DNA from: Gracilaria domingensis
Taxonomy: Eukaryota > Rhodophyta > Florideophyceae > Gracilariales > Gracilariaceae
Assembly: GCA_022539475.1 (NCBI GenBank)
Contig: VCMS01000098.1
Location: forward strand, 102,420 to 166,419
DNA: 64,000 bases
Direction: 5' to 3'
In this document: positions 1 to 10,021 of the stretch, piece by piece
Layout: every line of letters starts with the position of its first letter
How positions within the stretch are numbered: the stretch's first letter is position 1
Notes under the pieces: generated by a model
What the model was told of the DNA's origin: nothing
The model's input: only the letters and a program-made list of their open reading frames with translations
Database searches by the model: none
Position numbers and translations under genes: made by a program

Positions 1-636
1 CAATACGGTGATGTTCGTAGTAGCGTTAGCAATGCTTAAACACACATCTACCTCCGAAAAAAACTTTTCAAGTTTCTCCTCGAGCGTCTCGGCCAGTTTC
101 GAGCAGTTGAGGGGATCAATAAGAGTAGCCATACTGCCTTTCTTGAAAGGTCGCACTATTCTCTCAAAATCTTCCTTCGAAAGCTGCTTCTCACGGTTAC
201 CATACGAAGTCTCCAGCAGTTTCGCAATGCGTTCATTAACCAAATGATTGTGGCGATCGACTTCTCGCTCACCATCTGCCAAAGCCGCGCGCATTTGCTT
301 CAGAATTTTCTTTTCGGTACTAACGAGATTCTTCTTCTCAATGGCCTTGGCAATTGTCATGGCCTCCCCTGCGACCTCGACGGTTGTGGTGGCATTCTTC
401 ACCACAAGAGCGGTTTTGATCTTCCGCCGCCTGCTCATAAGATCGTTGAGAGATTGCCATGATGCGCGCTGATCCTTCTCAAACTCAGCCTGCGACTTGA
501 TGAAAGCAGGAAGGACATCCCCCTTCTTGACGGCGATGAATTTGATGGTGTCAATCTTCTTTTCGATGCGCTTGGTGAGCAACTTCAGCTCCACCAACGC
601 CTTGGTGAGCGTCATGGTCTTCGCGACTGCCGACAT
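1..636 (-). CDS. Coiled-coil protein of unknown function, 3' end outside window
   Basis: Reading the minus strand from an ATG at 634-636, the frame stays open for 212 codons to the window edge, so the C-terminus is missing. The protein starts MSAVAKTMTLTKALVELKLL. It is rich in Lys, Glu, Ala and Leu with long predicted amphipathic helices (about residues 8-45 and 70-130) and has no membrane segment. A central block reads KIKTALVVKNATTTVEVAGE, and a second Asn-Ala-Thr-Thr occurs near the truncated end. This helix, 'NA-T-V' strand, helix rhythm reminds me of small coiled-coil families such as DIP1984, but the match is from memory and weak. Codon use is typical of the neighbouring genes. The next gene on the left is not visible. 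I do not know its function. Confidence 0.6.
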   Translation of the reverse strand, partial: MSAVAKTMTLTKALVELKLLTKRIEKKIDTIKFIAVKKGDVLPAFIKSQAEFEKDQRASWQSLNDLMSRRRKIKTALVVKNATTTVEVAGEAMTIAKAIEKKNLVSTEKKILKQMRAALADGEREVDRHNHLVNERIAKLLETSYGNREKQLSKEDFERIVRPFKKGSMATLIDPLNCSKLAETLEEKLEKFFSEVDVCLSIANATTNITVL

Positions 637-1535
637 TGCGAAGCGGAGGTTCGACGTTGGAGCTGCCGAAGCTTCGTGATGGAGGATGATAATGCGATGA
701 CGCGGCGGTTGCTGCGACCATTCGCTAGCTAGAAGGCTGCAGGCGACGAGCGCGTCTTTCTATTCAATTTGCATAGCTGATGCAGTGCTGGAGTACGACG
801 GTACCTTTGTACCTCGGTGGATGCACGCGCGTACGTGTAGCAGCAAAGATCGATAGTTGCGCTGATTCATGATGATAACCGTTCCCTCTTCATCGGCAGC
901 AGGTACCACGAACAGTTGCAAGCGTAATGCGCGAATCGTTGCCAGCCGTCGCGAGCGCCACGAACAGATTTCAAGAGCGTAGAGCAGGAACTGGGCGAGA
1001 GCGCCACGAACGCGTTCAGTGAGTACTTTGCACTCCGACGAGCGCGTACAAGGTACACTGTCGGCGGAGTCTGTACTCTACGTCTTAGAAAGAGCAGGCT
1101 CGATCGTGAGCAACTGCGCTTGCGAACGGGTACATAGACTGACAGAGAGTGCCTCTGCTGCGAATCGGGTATAATGATAGTAAAAGCCGACACGATCGTG
1201 AGGGATACGGCGATTATGTTGGTGGTAACTCATGGCTGGTTGGGGCTTTGTTAGAAGCTGGCACATGAGAAATGCAGGTTTCATCACTCGTTTGAGATCG
1301 CTCATCCGTCTGCGTGCCATTCGTGAGAATTGCTGAGACGCACACTGTGATACACATGGCGTACATTGCTTGTCAATGTTTATTCTTCGCTCAATCATGC
1401 GATGCGCGCGTGCGACAGTGGTTGGCAAGGCAGAAAACCATGACTGCGCACGTTGACTAGGGCGTGGCGGTGATTGGATGCACGGGTGACAGCATGAACG
1501 AAAGCCAAAACTGGACTCTTTGAGTACTTGTGTGA
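637..1535. other. Intergenic, no gene seen
   Basis: This is about 900 bp between the start of the left-edge gene and the stop of the deacylase gene, both on the minus strand. It should contain the promoter of the left gene and the 3' UTR of the deacylase gene. The open frames on both strands are short and have no family resemblance. Apart from the GTAC element at 793-812 I see nothing. Confidence 0.5.
793..812. promoter_or_regulatory. GGTACC/GTACC promoter element
   Basis: Three GTAC cores (793, 801, 809) lie 8 bp apart, two of them joined as GGTACC-TTT-GTACC. They are about 165 bp upstream of the minus-strand ATG at 636. The same 9-bp-period GGTACC arrangement recurs near 22,333 and 31,481. 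The regulatory role is inferred only from position and recurrence. Confidence 0.3.
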
Positions 1536-2021
1536 TTACCAGGCCTGACACTTTCCGTTGGTGGCGGTGAGACATATTGTATGCGGCCCTTCATTGACCA
1601 GTTGCACCTGCATCCAGGCGCCGAACACTCCGGCCCGAACAATGCCGCCGCCGTCCTCAACGGGGCGACAGCGCTCGACAAACTGGTCAAACATGGCGGA
1701 GGCGTCCTGCGGCGGCATTGCGCGATGAAAACTTGGGCGCCCACTCTTGAGCGTAGCATTCAACGTAAACTGCGACACGAGCAAAAGATCGGCGCCGGCC
1801 TGCGCCAAGTTGAACATATTCCTGGTCTGGCTGGCGGCATCGGTGAACAAGCGCAGCTTGAGCAGCTGCTTGACGGCGGCGTCAAGGTCGGCGGCGGTAT
1901 CGTCGCGTTCGAAGCCGACGAGGACGCACAGCCCGCGCTGAATGGAGGAGGTGACGGTGGGGTGGCCCTCCCGCGAAGAGGTGACGGCGGCCTCCGCCAC
2001 CTTCTGCACGACGAGGCGCAT
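1536..2021 (-). CDS. DTD1: D-aminoacyl-tRNA deacylase (DTD)
   Basis: The gene encodes 161 residues, the usual length for the DTD family, which hydrolyses D-amino acids (and glycine) mischarged on tRNA as a translation proofreading step. It begins MRLVVQKVAEAAV, the typical first strand. Family landmarks are an SQFTL block near residue 92 and the C-terminal block FGAWMQVQLVNEGP at about residues 138-151. In the standard enzyme the last part reads N-D-G-P-V-T, so the NEGPHT seen here varies at two positions, although the Gly-Pro that forms the chirality pocket is kept. I chose the ATG at 2019-2021 because the family consensus starts there. The frame stays open a further 112 codons upstream with an Arg/Ala/Ser-rich sequence that could encode a plastid or mitochondrial leader. 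A 12-base C tract on the sense strand sits 52 bp upstream of the start. Confidence 0.88.
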   Translation of the reverse strand: MRLVVQKVAEAAVTSSREGHPTVTSSIQRGLCVLVGFERDDTAADLDAAVKQLLKLRLFTDAASQTRNMFNLAQAGADLLLVSQFTLNATLKSGRPSFHRAMPPQDASAMFDQFVERCRPVEDGGGIVRAGVFGAWMQVQLVNEGPHTICLTATNGKCQAW

Positions 2022-2072
2022 GGCGAACGAGAGCTGCGCGCGGCGCGGAACGGGCGCGGACGCGGCGCGGAC

Positions 2073-2084
2073 GGGGGGGGGGGG
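2073..2084 (-). promoter_or_regulatory. Sense-strand C12 tract upstream of DTD
   Basis: A run of 12 G on the plus strand reads as C12 in the deacylase sense strand, ending 52 bp before its ATG. It is one of a recurrent set of sense-strand C tracts in leaders of this window. Confidence 0.4.
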
Positions 2085-2636
2085 CCCGCGCGCGCGGCGT
2101 GGGAAGCGCGCTGCCGCGCTTGGGCATCGGCGTGACGCGCGCGCTGTAAAGCGGCGCCGCGTGACACGCGTCCAATACGTGCGCTTCAGGTGCACGGAAT
2201 CTGCCACGCGATGCGAGCATTGCATCTTCATTCGGCGCCCACGAAGCATGCGCGATTGTTCCGTTGCCATGCTCACTGATGAGCAGTGCTCAGCCGGCTT
2301 GTTCCGTTGTCGACAACGCTCCCCAACCATTTGCACAGTCATGTCTCTTTTGTACACCAGTGGAACCAGAGGCGCCGCTTTGGTAGAACACGATAGATAC
2401 AGTTGCCCGATCCAGCCGAAAATGAAAGAGCCGTGCGCCCCTCACAGCTCCAGCATGACGCATGGCGTCCGTGTTCCAACCTCCGTATCAGCCCCCCCTT
2501 TTTTTTTATATCTAATCACACAGCCGCATTGACAGCGATAAGCAGCTCTTGCCCGCCATCGGCGCCATGGGCCGCTGTCGTATTCCCACAGCAGCAGCTC
2601 GCGCCCTCCCACTCCACTGTCTAGTTCACAGGTGCT
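2085..2636. other. Intergenic, upstream of DTD and downstream of PFK
   Basis: This 550 bp stretch lies between two minus-strand genes. It holds the deacylase promoter and probably the 3' UTR of phosphofructokinase. It contains a run of T at about 2,497-2,505. I see no conserved coding frame other than the possible N-terminal extension of the deacylase. Confidence 0.45.
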
Positions 2637-4390
2637 CTACAGTTCCGATTCTTCAGGTTCCACAACCGTAGGTTGCGAATTGCAGTCCACGATCAACGGC
2701 TCGTTCCGAATCTTGAGATCGCCGTCTATGGCTTCGATCAAGCTTTGCGACACATCCGAATGGCCGGACAGGCTCGGTTGCATCGTGGTTGCGATCACAC
2801 GGTGCCACATTCGGCTCTTCACATCCACTGTTCAAAACAACAACAACAAGAAAAAAAGAACAAGCAAATGTCAGCACCATGATATCGATACAGAATATGC
2901 CAAGCCAACATTAGAAAAAAGAGCGGGTACGTACCTTTTGTGCGTCCGCGACCACAAATTTCCTCCATGGGAATCAGAACAAAGTGCGTGTTGATGAGAC
3001 CGACAGAAAAGCCCGAAAAGCCGTGCATGGCGCCGTGCACAGCCGACTGCGCGAGCAGGCTGCAGTGCAGGTTGTCGCTGGCATTGGCGGGAACGCTGCG
3101 AATCTCGTACGTTGGGTCGATGAGCTTGATATTAATCTCACGGCCGCGATTTCTAAAGTCGGTGCTGATCTTGTTCTTGAGCCACAGCCCCACATCGGCC
3201 AGCTTCTTGTTGCCCGAGGCGTCGACGCCGTCAGAGGGCATCTCGCGCTCAATGAGCTCGCCGCCAGCGCCCTCGGCCACCACAATGACCATGTGGCGCT
3301 TGGATCGCAGCGTGTCCTCAATGTACTGGAACAGGCCGGCCTTGCCGTCCAGCTCGAAGCGCACCTCGGGGATGAGGCAGCAGTCGACGTCGCGCGACGC
3401 CAGCGTGGCAAACATGGCGATCTGGCCCGAGTGGCGGCCCATGAGCTTGACGAGCCCAATGCCGTTGATGGCGCTCTTGGCCTCAATCTTGGCGCACTTG
3501 ATGCTGCGCTGCGCCTCCTCGACGGCGGTGTCGAAGCCAAAGCTCTTGTCGATGAGCGCAATGTCGTTGTCGATGGTCTTGGGGATGCCGACGACGCTGA
3601 CCATGGCGCGGCGGCGGCGCAGCTCCTCGAAGATCTTGACGGCGCCGCGGTGGGTGCCGTCGCCGCCAATGATGAAGATCTGGTTGTAGCCCATGGCGAG
3701 GATGCTGTCGCAGATGCGCTTGGTGTCGTGGCCGCCGCGCGACGAGCCGATGATGGAGCCGCCCTCGTGGTGGATGTCCATGACGCGCGCCTCGGTGAGC
3801 TCGACAATGTCGAGGTGGGTGCTGTAGAAGCCGCGGTAGCCGAAGGGGATGCCGTCGACGCGCGGCACGCGGTACATCTTCTTGAGGGTGATGACGAGCT
3901 CGCGGATGACCGAGTTGAGCCCCGGGCACAGCCCGCCGCAGGTGACGATGCACGGGCGCGCCTGGTTGGCCGGGTGGAAGGCGAGCTCGCTGCGCGGCCC
4001 CGCGCGCACAAACTCGCGGCTCATGGTGGTGTTCTCGGCGTCGGAGATGATGTCGACCAGGATGGTCTCGCGCGAGCCCACAAAGCTGAGGCCGAGGTTG
4101 AGCTGGGCGGGGTTGTTCTGCAGCGGGGACGGGAAGGAGCCGACGTTGGTCCAGTCGGAGATGCGCACGGGGCGCAGGCCGCGGCACGGGCGCGGGAAGA
4201 CGATCTTGGAGAAGCGCTCGAGGCGCGGGGACGAGATGGGGGTGGAGGCGTGGTCGTAGGAGACGCGCGCGTGCTTGATGACCTTGGGCAGGTCCTGGCG
4301 CGACTGCAGCGGGTCGTCGGGGTCGATGACGACCGAGTCCATGGTGCGGGTGCGCACGATGGGCGCGGCGGGGGTGGGCGGGCGCGACAT
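2637..4390 (-). CDS. PFK: ATP-dependent 6-phosphofructokinase (plant type), one intron
   Basis: This is the glycolytic enzyme phosphorylating fructose 6-phosphate, about 548 residues after splicing. Visible landmarks are TCGGLCPGLNSVIRE (nucleotide-binding start), IIGGDGTHRGA, PKTIDNDIALID, GFDTAVEEAQ and KLMGRHSG. The Gly after the Asp in GGDGT marks the ATP-using rather than the pyrophosphate-using form, and the Lys in PKTIDND is typical of plant-type ATP enzymes. The main frame runs into an intron of 107 bp (positions 2934 down to 2828, GTACGT donor, AACAG acceptor). Joining exon 1 (4390-2935) to exon 2 (2827-2637) restores a C-terminal block with WHRVIATTMQPS, which resembles the plant enzymes. 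No clear plastid leader is seen, so it is probably cytosolic. The sense-strand leader is C-rich immediately before the ATG. Confidence 0.93.
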
Positions 4391-4395
4391 GGTCT

Positions 4396-4468
4396 GGGGG
4401 GGTGGGGTGGGGTGTGTGTGTGTGGAAGGGGGTGCGGTGTGGCGGAGGGGGTAGGGGGTAGGGGGGGG
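4396..4468 (-). promoter_or_regulatory. C-rich leader tract of PFK
   Basis: The plus strand carries G7 at 4396-4402, a (GT)n stretch, and G8 at 4461-4468. All read as C/CA-rich on the PFK sense strand, beginning 6 bp upstream of its ATG. Confidence 0.35.
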
Positions 4469-4652
4469 TGGGTCAGCTGCGCGGGGGGCGCGGCGCGGCG
4501 CGGGCGCAGCGGCTTATCTATCTATCTATCCATCTCAGCGGCTGCGGGGGCGGGGGCGGGTGCCGCGTAAGATAAGATGACTGCGCCGGGTGCGATGCGC
4601 GCGGCGCGGCGGCGTGACGCGCGGTCACGCGTGCGCCGCGGGGCGCCGCGGC

Positions 4653-4700
4653 GCCACGCGGCCACGCGGCCACGCGGCCACGCGGCCACGCGGCCACGCG
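4653..4700. repeat. Six exact tandem copies of GCCACGCG
   Basis: An 8-bp unit is repeated six times without change in the roughly 480 bp between the divergent starts of PFK (-) and LSM14 (+). The flanking DNA is extremely GC-rich. It may be a simple satellite or an array of factor sites in a shared promoter. Confidence 0.85.
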
Positions 4701-4871
4701 CGCCACGGCGGGCAGCGGGCGGCGGCGCGGACGGGCGCGCCGCGTGCGCGCACGCGCGCGTGGCAGCCAGCCGCGGGCGGCGGCACGCGTCGGGTACAAA
4801 GCGGCGGCTGCGCGCGCGCGCGCGGCGCCGTCGGCGACGGCGGCCGCCAGCGACGCCGCCGCCCGCAAACG

Positions 4872-4911
4872 ATGGCCACGCCAGCCGCAGCCGCAGCCGC
4901 AGCCGCAGCGC

Positions 4912-4955
<44 letters not shown>

Positions 4956-5964
4956 CTCCGTGCCGTACGTCGGCTCGCGCATCTCGCTCATCTCCAAGTC
5001 GGCCATCCGCTACGTCGGCACGCTCTACACCATCGACACCGACGCCTCCACCGTCGCGCTCAAGGACGTGCGCTCCTTCGGCACCGAGGGCCGCGCGCGC
5101 GCCGGCGGGCCCGTGCAGCCGTCCGACCGCGTCTTTTCGTACATCGTCTTCCACGGCCCGGACATCCGCGACCTGCAGTTCCTGGACTCGCCGCCGCCGC
5201 AGCCGCCGTCGTCGCCGCCGCCGCCGCCGGTGGCGGCGGCGGCGGCGGCGCCGCCGCCGCCGCCGTCGCCACCGTCGCTGCCGCCGCCGCAGGCGCAGGC
5301 GCAGGCGCAGGCGCAGCCGCCGCCGCCAGCGCGCGCGCGCGGCGCGCCGCTGCGCGGCCCCACGCCGCGCGCGTGGGGCCCGCCGCCCACGGTGCGCGCC
5401 GCCGCCGCCGCCACCGCCGCGCGCGCGCCCAACGAGCCGCCGCTGCCGCCGCCGCGCGCGCCCAACGGCCACGCCAGCCGGCGCGAGCTGCAGCGCGGCG
5501 GCGCCGAGCTTGCGCGCGAGCGCGAGCGCGAGCGCGCGCCCGCAGCAGCCGCGCCGGCGCCGGCCGCAGAGCGCGCGCGCGCGCCCGCGGCGGAGCGGCG
5601 CGGCGGCGCGCAGGCGCGGCGCGGGCGCGCGCGGCGACGCGGCGCGCGCGGCGCGGCGGCGCCGCTTCACATCCCGGACGAGGACTTTGACTTTGAGCGC
5701 AACAACGAGCGGCTGGAGCGGCCGGCGGCGGCGGCGGCGGTGGCGCCGCTGTACGACCGCAGCAAGAGCTTCTTCGACGAGCTGGTGCCGGAGAAGGAGA
5801 TGCGCGGCGAGCGCAACGCGGCGCAGCGCCGCCAGACGGACGTGGAGACGTTCGGCGACGCGGCGGTGGCCAGCGCGCGGCGCGGCGCGCGCGGCCGCGC
5901 GCGCGCGCGCCGTGCGCGCGGCCGCGCGCGCGCGCGCGGCGCGGACGGCGGCGGCGGCCGGTAG
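4872..5964 (+). CDS. LSM14: LSM14/Scd6/RAP55-type mRNP protein
   Basis: This is a P-body protein that binds mRNA and translation factors and represses translation or assists decapping. The order of domains is diagnostic: an N-terminal LSM14 Sm-like domain from about 4,955 ([19 protein letters not shown], then [20 protein letters not shown]), a Pro/Ala/Gln-rich linker, then the FDF block ([16 protein letters not shown]), the FFD box ([14 protein letters not shown]), the TFG box (RQTDVETFG) and an Arg-Gly-rich tail. The start is unresolved. The LSM reading frame is open back to 4744 but contains no ATG. The best-placed ATG, at 4872, is one frame off. A length difference in the GCC repeats at 4,880-4,950 (sequence error or polymorphism), an unseen short exon, or a non-ATG start would each explain this. 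The coding sequence is almost saturated for G and C at third positions. Confidence 0.85.
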
Positions 5965-6045
5965 GGCGCGCGCGTTTTTCGCCTTTTTTGCGCGCGGCGC
6001 GCGCGCGCAGCCGCGGCGGCGGCGGCGGCGCCGAAGCCGACGGCG

Positions 6046-6133
6046 ATGGCGATGGCGGCGACGCGCGCAAGCGACGACGCCATGGACGTCGAAGGCGGCG
6101 GCGGCGGCGGCGGCGGCGGCTTGGCGACGGCGA

Positions 6134-6169
<36 letters not shown>

Positions 6170-7014
6170 GCGGCGGCGTCGGCGACATGCTGGCGGCGGC
6201 GCGCGGCGAGCTGCAGCGCCACCTGCGCGCGCACGCGGTGCACGCGCTGGTGCCGGCGCGCTCGCGCGTGCTGATCGTGGACGCGGCCGTGCCCGCCGCC
6301 GCCGCGTTCGGCGCGCTGCGCGACCACGACGTGCGCGCCGCCGCCGTGCTCGCCGACGGGCGCCTCGCCGCCATGCTCACGCTCGCGGCCGCGCTGCCCG
6401 CCGCCGCCGACCCCGCGCTGCTGCGCCGCCCGCTGGCCGCGCTGGTCGCCGCCGCCGCCGCGCCGCCGCTGCTCACCGTGTCCGCCGACGCGCCGCAGCT
6501 GCTCGCCGCGCGCCTGCTCTCGCAGACCGCCGCGCCGCCGCTCGCCGTCATGCACGCCGCCGAGCCGCTGCACTGGCTGTTTGCCGAGCGCCTGCTCGCG
6601 CTGCTGCACCCGCGCTTCCGCCACGCGCCCTTCCTCGCCTGCACCGTGCGCACGCTGCGCCTCGGCCGCTACGCCGACATTGCCACCGCCGACGCCGCCA
6701 TGCGCGTCGCCGACGCCGCGCGCCTCATGGCCGCGCGCCGCCTCGACTCGCTGCCCGTCGTCGCCAACGGCGTCGTCGTCGGCGTGCTGCACGCCGAGCT
6801 GCTGGGCGCCGCCGTCGTGCGCGGCGCCGCCCCTTCCGACCCGCTCGCGCCCTTCATGCGCCCCGCCGCCGTGTGCACGCGCGACGACCCGCTCAGCGAC
6901 GTGCTCGCCAAGCTCGTTGCCGGCTGCGGCCGCGTGTTTGTGGCCGACCAGCGCCGCGTCGTCGGCGTCATCGGCCTGCGCCACCTGCTGCGCTTCTTCC
7001 TGCCGCACTTTTAA
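6046..7014 (+). CDS. CBS-domain protein, AMPK/SnRK1 gamma (SNF4)-like
   Basis: The protein has 322 residues. After a Gly/Ala/Pro-rich start (to about residue 45) come repeated CBS motifs: SRVLIVDAAVPAAAAFGALR with RAAAVLADGRLAAMLT, then later VADAARLMAARRLDSLPVV with NGVVVGVLHAELL, and a final VFVADQRRVVGVIGLRHLL. The first block aligns by eye with the first CBS motif of AMPK gamma subunits (VxDxxLPxxxAFxAL, RAAPL, GMLTxxD), and the length is typical of yeast Snf4. If so, it is the nucleotide-sensing subunit of the energy-stress kinase. Two of the four expected CBS motifs are degenerate, partly through the very Ala-rich composition, so another CBS protein is possible. It starts 82 bp after the LSM14 stop on the same strand. 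Confidence 0.7.
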
Positions 7015-7025
7015 AGCCTCACATA

Positions 7026-7103
7026 CCCCCCCCCCCCCCCCCCCCCACCCCACCTGACCCTCCCCCAATTTGCCACCCTCTGCGCGTGCGCGACCCCCCC
7101 CCC
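7026..7103 (+). promoter_or_regulatory. C20 and C10 tracts in the CorA leader
   Basis: C20 (7026-7045) and C10 (7094-7103) lie on the sense strand between the CBS-protein stop at 7014 and the ATG at 7113. The whole gap is only 98 bp, so these tracts are most of the intergenic DNA and probably of the promoter or leader. Confidence 0.45.
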
Positions 7104-7112
7104 TCCCGCGCC

Positions 7113-7190
7113 ATGGCGTCCTCGCCCGCCACGCCGCTGCTGGCGCGCCGCACCGCGCCGCCGCCGTCGCCGTCGCCGCCGCGTTCGCCG

Positions 7191-7227
<37 letters not shown>

Positions 7228-8153
7228 GCCACGCGGGCGACGCGCCGGCCGTGGCGTACTGCACTGCGTTCGGCGCGGGCGCGGCGCGCGGCGCGGCCGT
7301 GCCGCTGCCGCTGCCGCTGCCGCTGCCGCTGCCGCTGCCGCAGCTGCTGAGCGACCCGCCGCCGCCGCCGCTGTGGCTGGCGCTGCACGCGTCGGTGCGC
7401 GGCGCGCTGCCCGCGCTGCTGGCGCGCTACCGGCTGCCGGCGCCGGCCGCGCCCGGCGTGTCGGGCCACCTGGCGCACCCGCCGCTGCTGGCGCACGTGC
7501 GCGTGCCCGCCGTGCTGGACGTGCCCGCGTTCGAGCTGCAGCTCGCCGCCGGGCGCGACGTGCTGGTGACGTGCTGCTCCGGCGGCGGGCGCGCGCCCGC
7601 GGCGGCGGCGGCGCTCGGCGACGCGCTGCACGCGGTGGTGGCGCAGCTGTGCGCGCACCTGGTGGCGGCGGCGCGGCGCAACCTCGACGAGCTGGACGTG
7701 CTGGAGGCGCGCGTGGCGCTGCTGGCGGCGCAGCCCGGCGCGGTGGCGCACGCCGTGTGGAAGATCCGCCGCTCCACGGCGGCGCTGCGGCGCGCGCAGC
7801 TGCGCGCGCGCGCGCTGGTGGACGCGTGCGAGGGCGGCGCGCTGCCGCCCGCGCGCGCGCGCGCGCTGCTGGTGCAGAGCGGCGAGCTGCTGGCGTCGGT
7901 GCGCGAGGGCGCGCACTCGCTGCTGGAGGTGCTGCTGGCGGTGCAGAACAACCGCATGCAGGAGACGATGCAGACGCTGGCGGTGGTGACGACGCTGTTC
8001 GTGCCGCTCACGTTCCTGGCGGGCATCGAGGGCATGAACTTCCGCTACATGCCGGAGCTGGACGGGCGCTGGAGCTACGGCGCGTTCTGGGCGCTGGTGG
8101 TGGCGCTGGTGCTGCTGCAGCTGGCGTTCTTCCGCCGGAAGGGCTGGATCTAG
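7113..8153 (+). CDS. CorA/MRS2-like magnesium transporter family protein
   Basis: The protein has 346 residues. The N-terminal part is Pro/Ala-rich. The middle is a long charged helix-rich domain (about residues 170-280). The C-terminus has two membrane helices. The first ends in the signature GMNF (context FLAGIEGMNFRYMPEL, about residues 305-318), followed by a short loop, a second helix and a basic RRKGW end. A Gly-Met-Asn loop between two closely spaced C-terminal helices defines CorA-superfamily Mg2+ channels, which act as pentamers. The preceding AVQNNRMQETMQTLAVVTTLF resembles the CorA stalk helix. The bacterial-like 'YMPEL' loop suggests the CorA branch over mitochondrial MRS2. No organelle leader is evident. 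Confidence 0.85.
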
Positions 8154-8827
8154 CTACTGTACCTGCATAAGATACAAGCCGGCGCACGCGAGATCGCGCG
8201 CTGACGTGGCCGCGCCACATGTTTTCTGCTATATTCCTCCTCGTCGCGCGCTCGAGCGGCGCGCTCGTCTGCATGAGATTCATTCGTTCATTCATTCACA
8301 TCGCGCGCCGCCGCCGACAACAATGCTTGGCGCAACTTTTTGCACAGATATTCATCAAGTTAAGGATACCGCTCCCGCATCGAACACCACCACCAGCACC
8401 ACCACCACCAGCCCCGCCGCCACTTCCATCCCCCCGCATTACACCGCCTCATAAACTCCGCCCCATATGACTTTCCATGAAGTATACAAGACAAAAAAAC
8501 CGTATGTTAGATCAAAAAGCTCCCTTCATCCTCGAGTCGACAGCCGCAACCCCATCATGGGCTTGCCCGCATCGCAACCGCCCGCCAACGAGATTCGTGC
8601 ACGCTTTCGCAGCTGAGATTGGAACAACCATTTGCAAAAGAAAAAAAAGGACAGCGCCCCACTCTGGTATGATGAAAACCATGTCCGAGCACTGGAATCA
8701 AAAACAAATCTGCAGCACGGTCCATGCAAGCTTGGGACATGCATAGCAGAACAGCACCTTTTTCAACTCAAGACACCAACAGCAATCACACTCCCTTCTG
8801 CTTCTGTCCAAAAACGCAACTGATAGG

Positions 8828-8854
8828 GTTGGAACGAGAACGCTCTCGTCCAAC
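8828..8854. repeat. Inverted repeat with one bulged base
   Basis: GTTGG-A-ACGAGA, four loop bases, then TCTCGT-CCAAC. Eleven base pairs form with one bulged A. It lies in the convergent gap 675 bp past the CorA-like stop. Confidence 0.6.
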
Positions 8855-8951
8855 TGCGCCAAAAATACCGCCTATCCGATGCCATGTGAGCGAGGAGAGA
8901 GCCCTCACTCTTTTAAGCAATCGTTTTGTATCCTCCGACACACACTTACAT

Positions 8952-8952
<1 letters not shown>

Positions 8953-8990
<38 letters not shown>
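8953..8990. repeat. (CA)n microsatellite
   Basis: An uninterrupted run of about 18 CA units in intergenic DNA. Confidence 0.95.
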
Positions 8991-9065
8991 AACACTTGTA
9001 CTACTCCGGTCACGCACGGCTCACACAACGATGCTTTATGCTACAGTTTCGGCTTGCAAGCAAAC

Positions 9066-9091
9066 CGTTTCTCGGAACAATCCGAGAAACG
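9066..9091. repeat. Perfect 10-bp hairpin
   Basis: CGTTTCTCGG, a six-base loop AACAAT, then CCGAGAAACG. It lies in the convergent gap between the CorA-like gene and ChlH, and similar perfect hairpins occur in the 3'-side gaps at 39.0 and 45.9 kb. Confidence 0.75.
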
Positions 9092-10021
9092 CATCACATC
9101 AAATACGCGAATGGCCCCCAACCTGGAGGAGGCGCCTCGCCCGTTCTAACCATTCCCAATCGCACCCATCAACAACAGGCGCGCAATTCCTAGCTTCGAA
9201 CTCGTGACACTCTTTCTCCCTCTCTCTGGGGTCATCAACGCGCAAGCCGAACTTCAAGTCAGCGCGGAACGCTTCTCTCTTGAGAGATGCGTTTTCTCTC
9301 ACTGCGAACACCAGAACGAACAAGAGGTTCTGCGCCATTTCTTCATAATGCCAGTGTCATATACTCTGCCAGCGGCGACTGCCATCACTACACACCGAGT
9401 ATATGTCGCCTGGTGGTTCTTGTAGATGATCCCAATCAGCAACAACGAACCGTTTTCTCTCGCGTGGGGCAGGCAACCACGACCTCCTTGGCAGAGTTCG
9501 GTTTGGGCACATTAGCATAGAGCGCTCAGCCGTGTTCACAAGTTTTAAATCAGAACCCTTGGTTTGCAGTCGCGCACAAGCCTCTTCCCCGCAAATCACA
9601 GTACGACTCACGAGGGATGAAGAGACGGAATGTGTCCCAAATAAAGCTGAGAGAAAGAGCACTCCCTGTTTCCCCAGGTCCCACCAGCTCTCCCATTTTA
9701 GGTGGGAAGCAAGGCATCAATAATTGGTCCCGAACGTCGTCGTGTAAAGCTTTTGCTTCACCTGCGCCAAGTATATTGGACCACAAGCAAAAGTCCCCAA
9801 GGCTGTTTCCATTTCCAGGTGCCTAGTCGCTTCTCGCTACTGAGTCCCCCACCTCATTTTCTTCTTACACTCCCCTTGCGCCTTGTTCAACAAAACTTGG
9901 TGCGGAACCCAGAACGAGCAACCTCGTTCACTGAAATCCACCTCTTGCGCAATGCACGTGCTCCCCGGCGCAGAGCACGATCAGAATAGCAAAAGGCAGA
10001 AGAGGTTCAGAGCTCTTCCAA

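Larger units (their letters stand above)
8154..10021. other. Convergent intergenic region with hairpins and a CA repeat
   Basis: This is 1.87 kb between the stop codons of the CorA-like gene (+) and ChlH (-). No frame resembles a protein. It holds a bulged inverted repeat (8828-8854), a (CA)n tract (8953-8990) and a perfect hairpin (9066-9091), listed separately. It must contain the 3' UTRs of both genes. Confidence 0.5.

Noticed and set aside
4590-8170. Many very long open frames on both strands of the GC-rich block, including a minus-strand frame of 848 codons
   Set aside because: They mirror real genes in other frames and consist almost only of Arg, Ala, Gly and Pro. Extreme GC removes stop codons; no domain is present.
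8953-8990. CA repeat considered as a structured or regulatory element
   Set aside because: An ordinary microsatellite in intergenic DNA, with nothing to tie it to a function.
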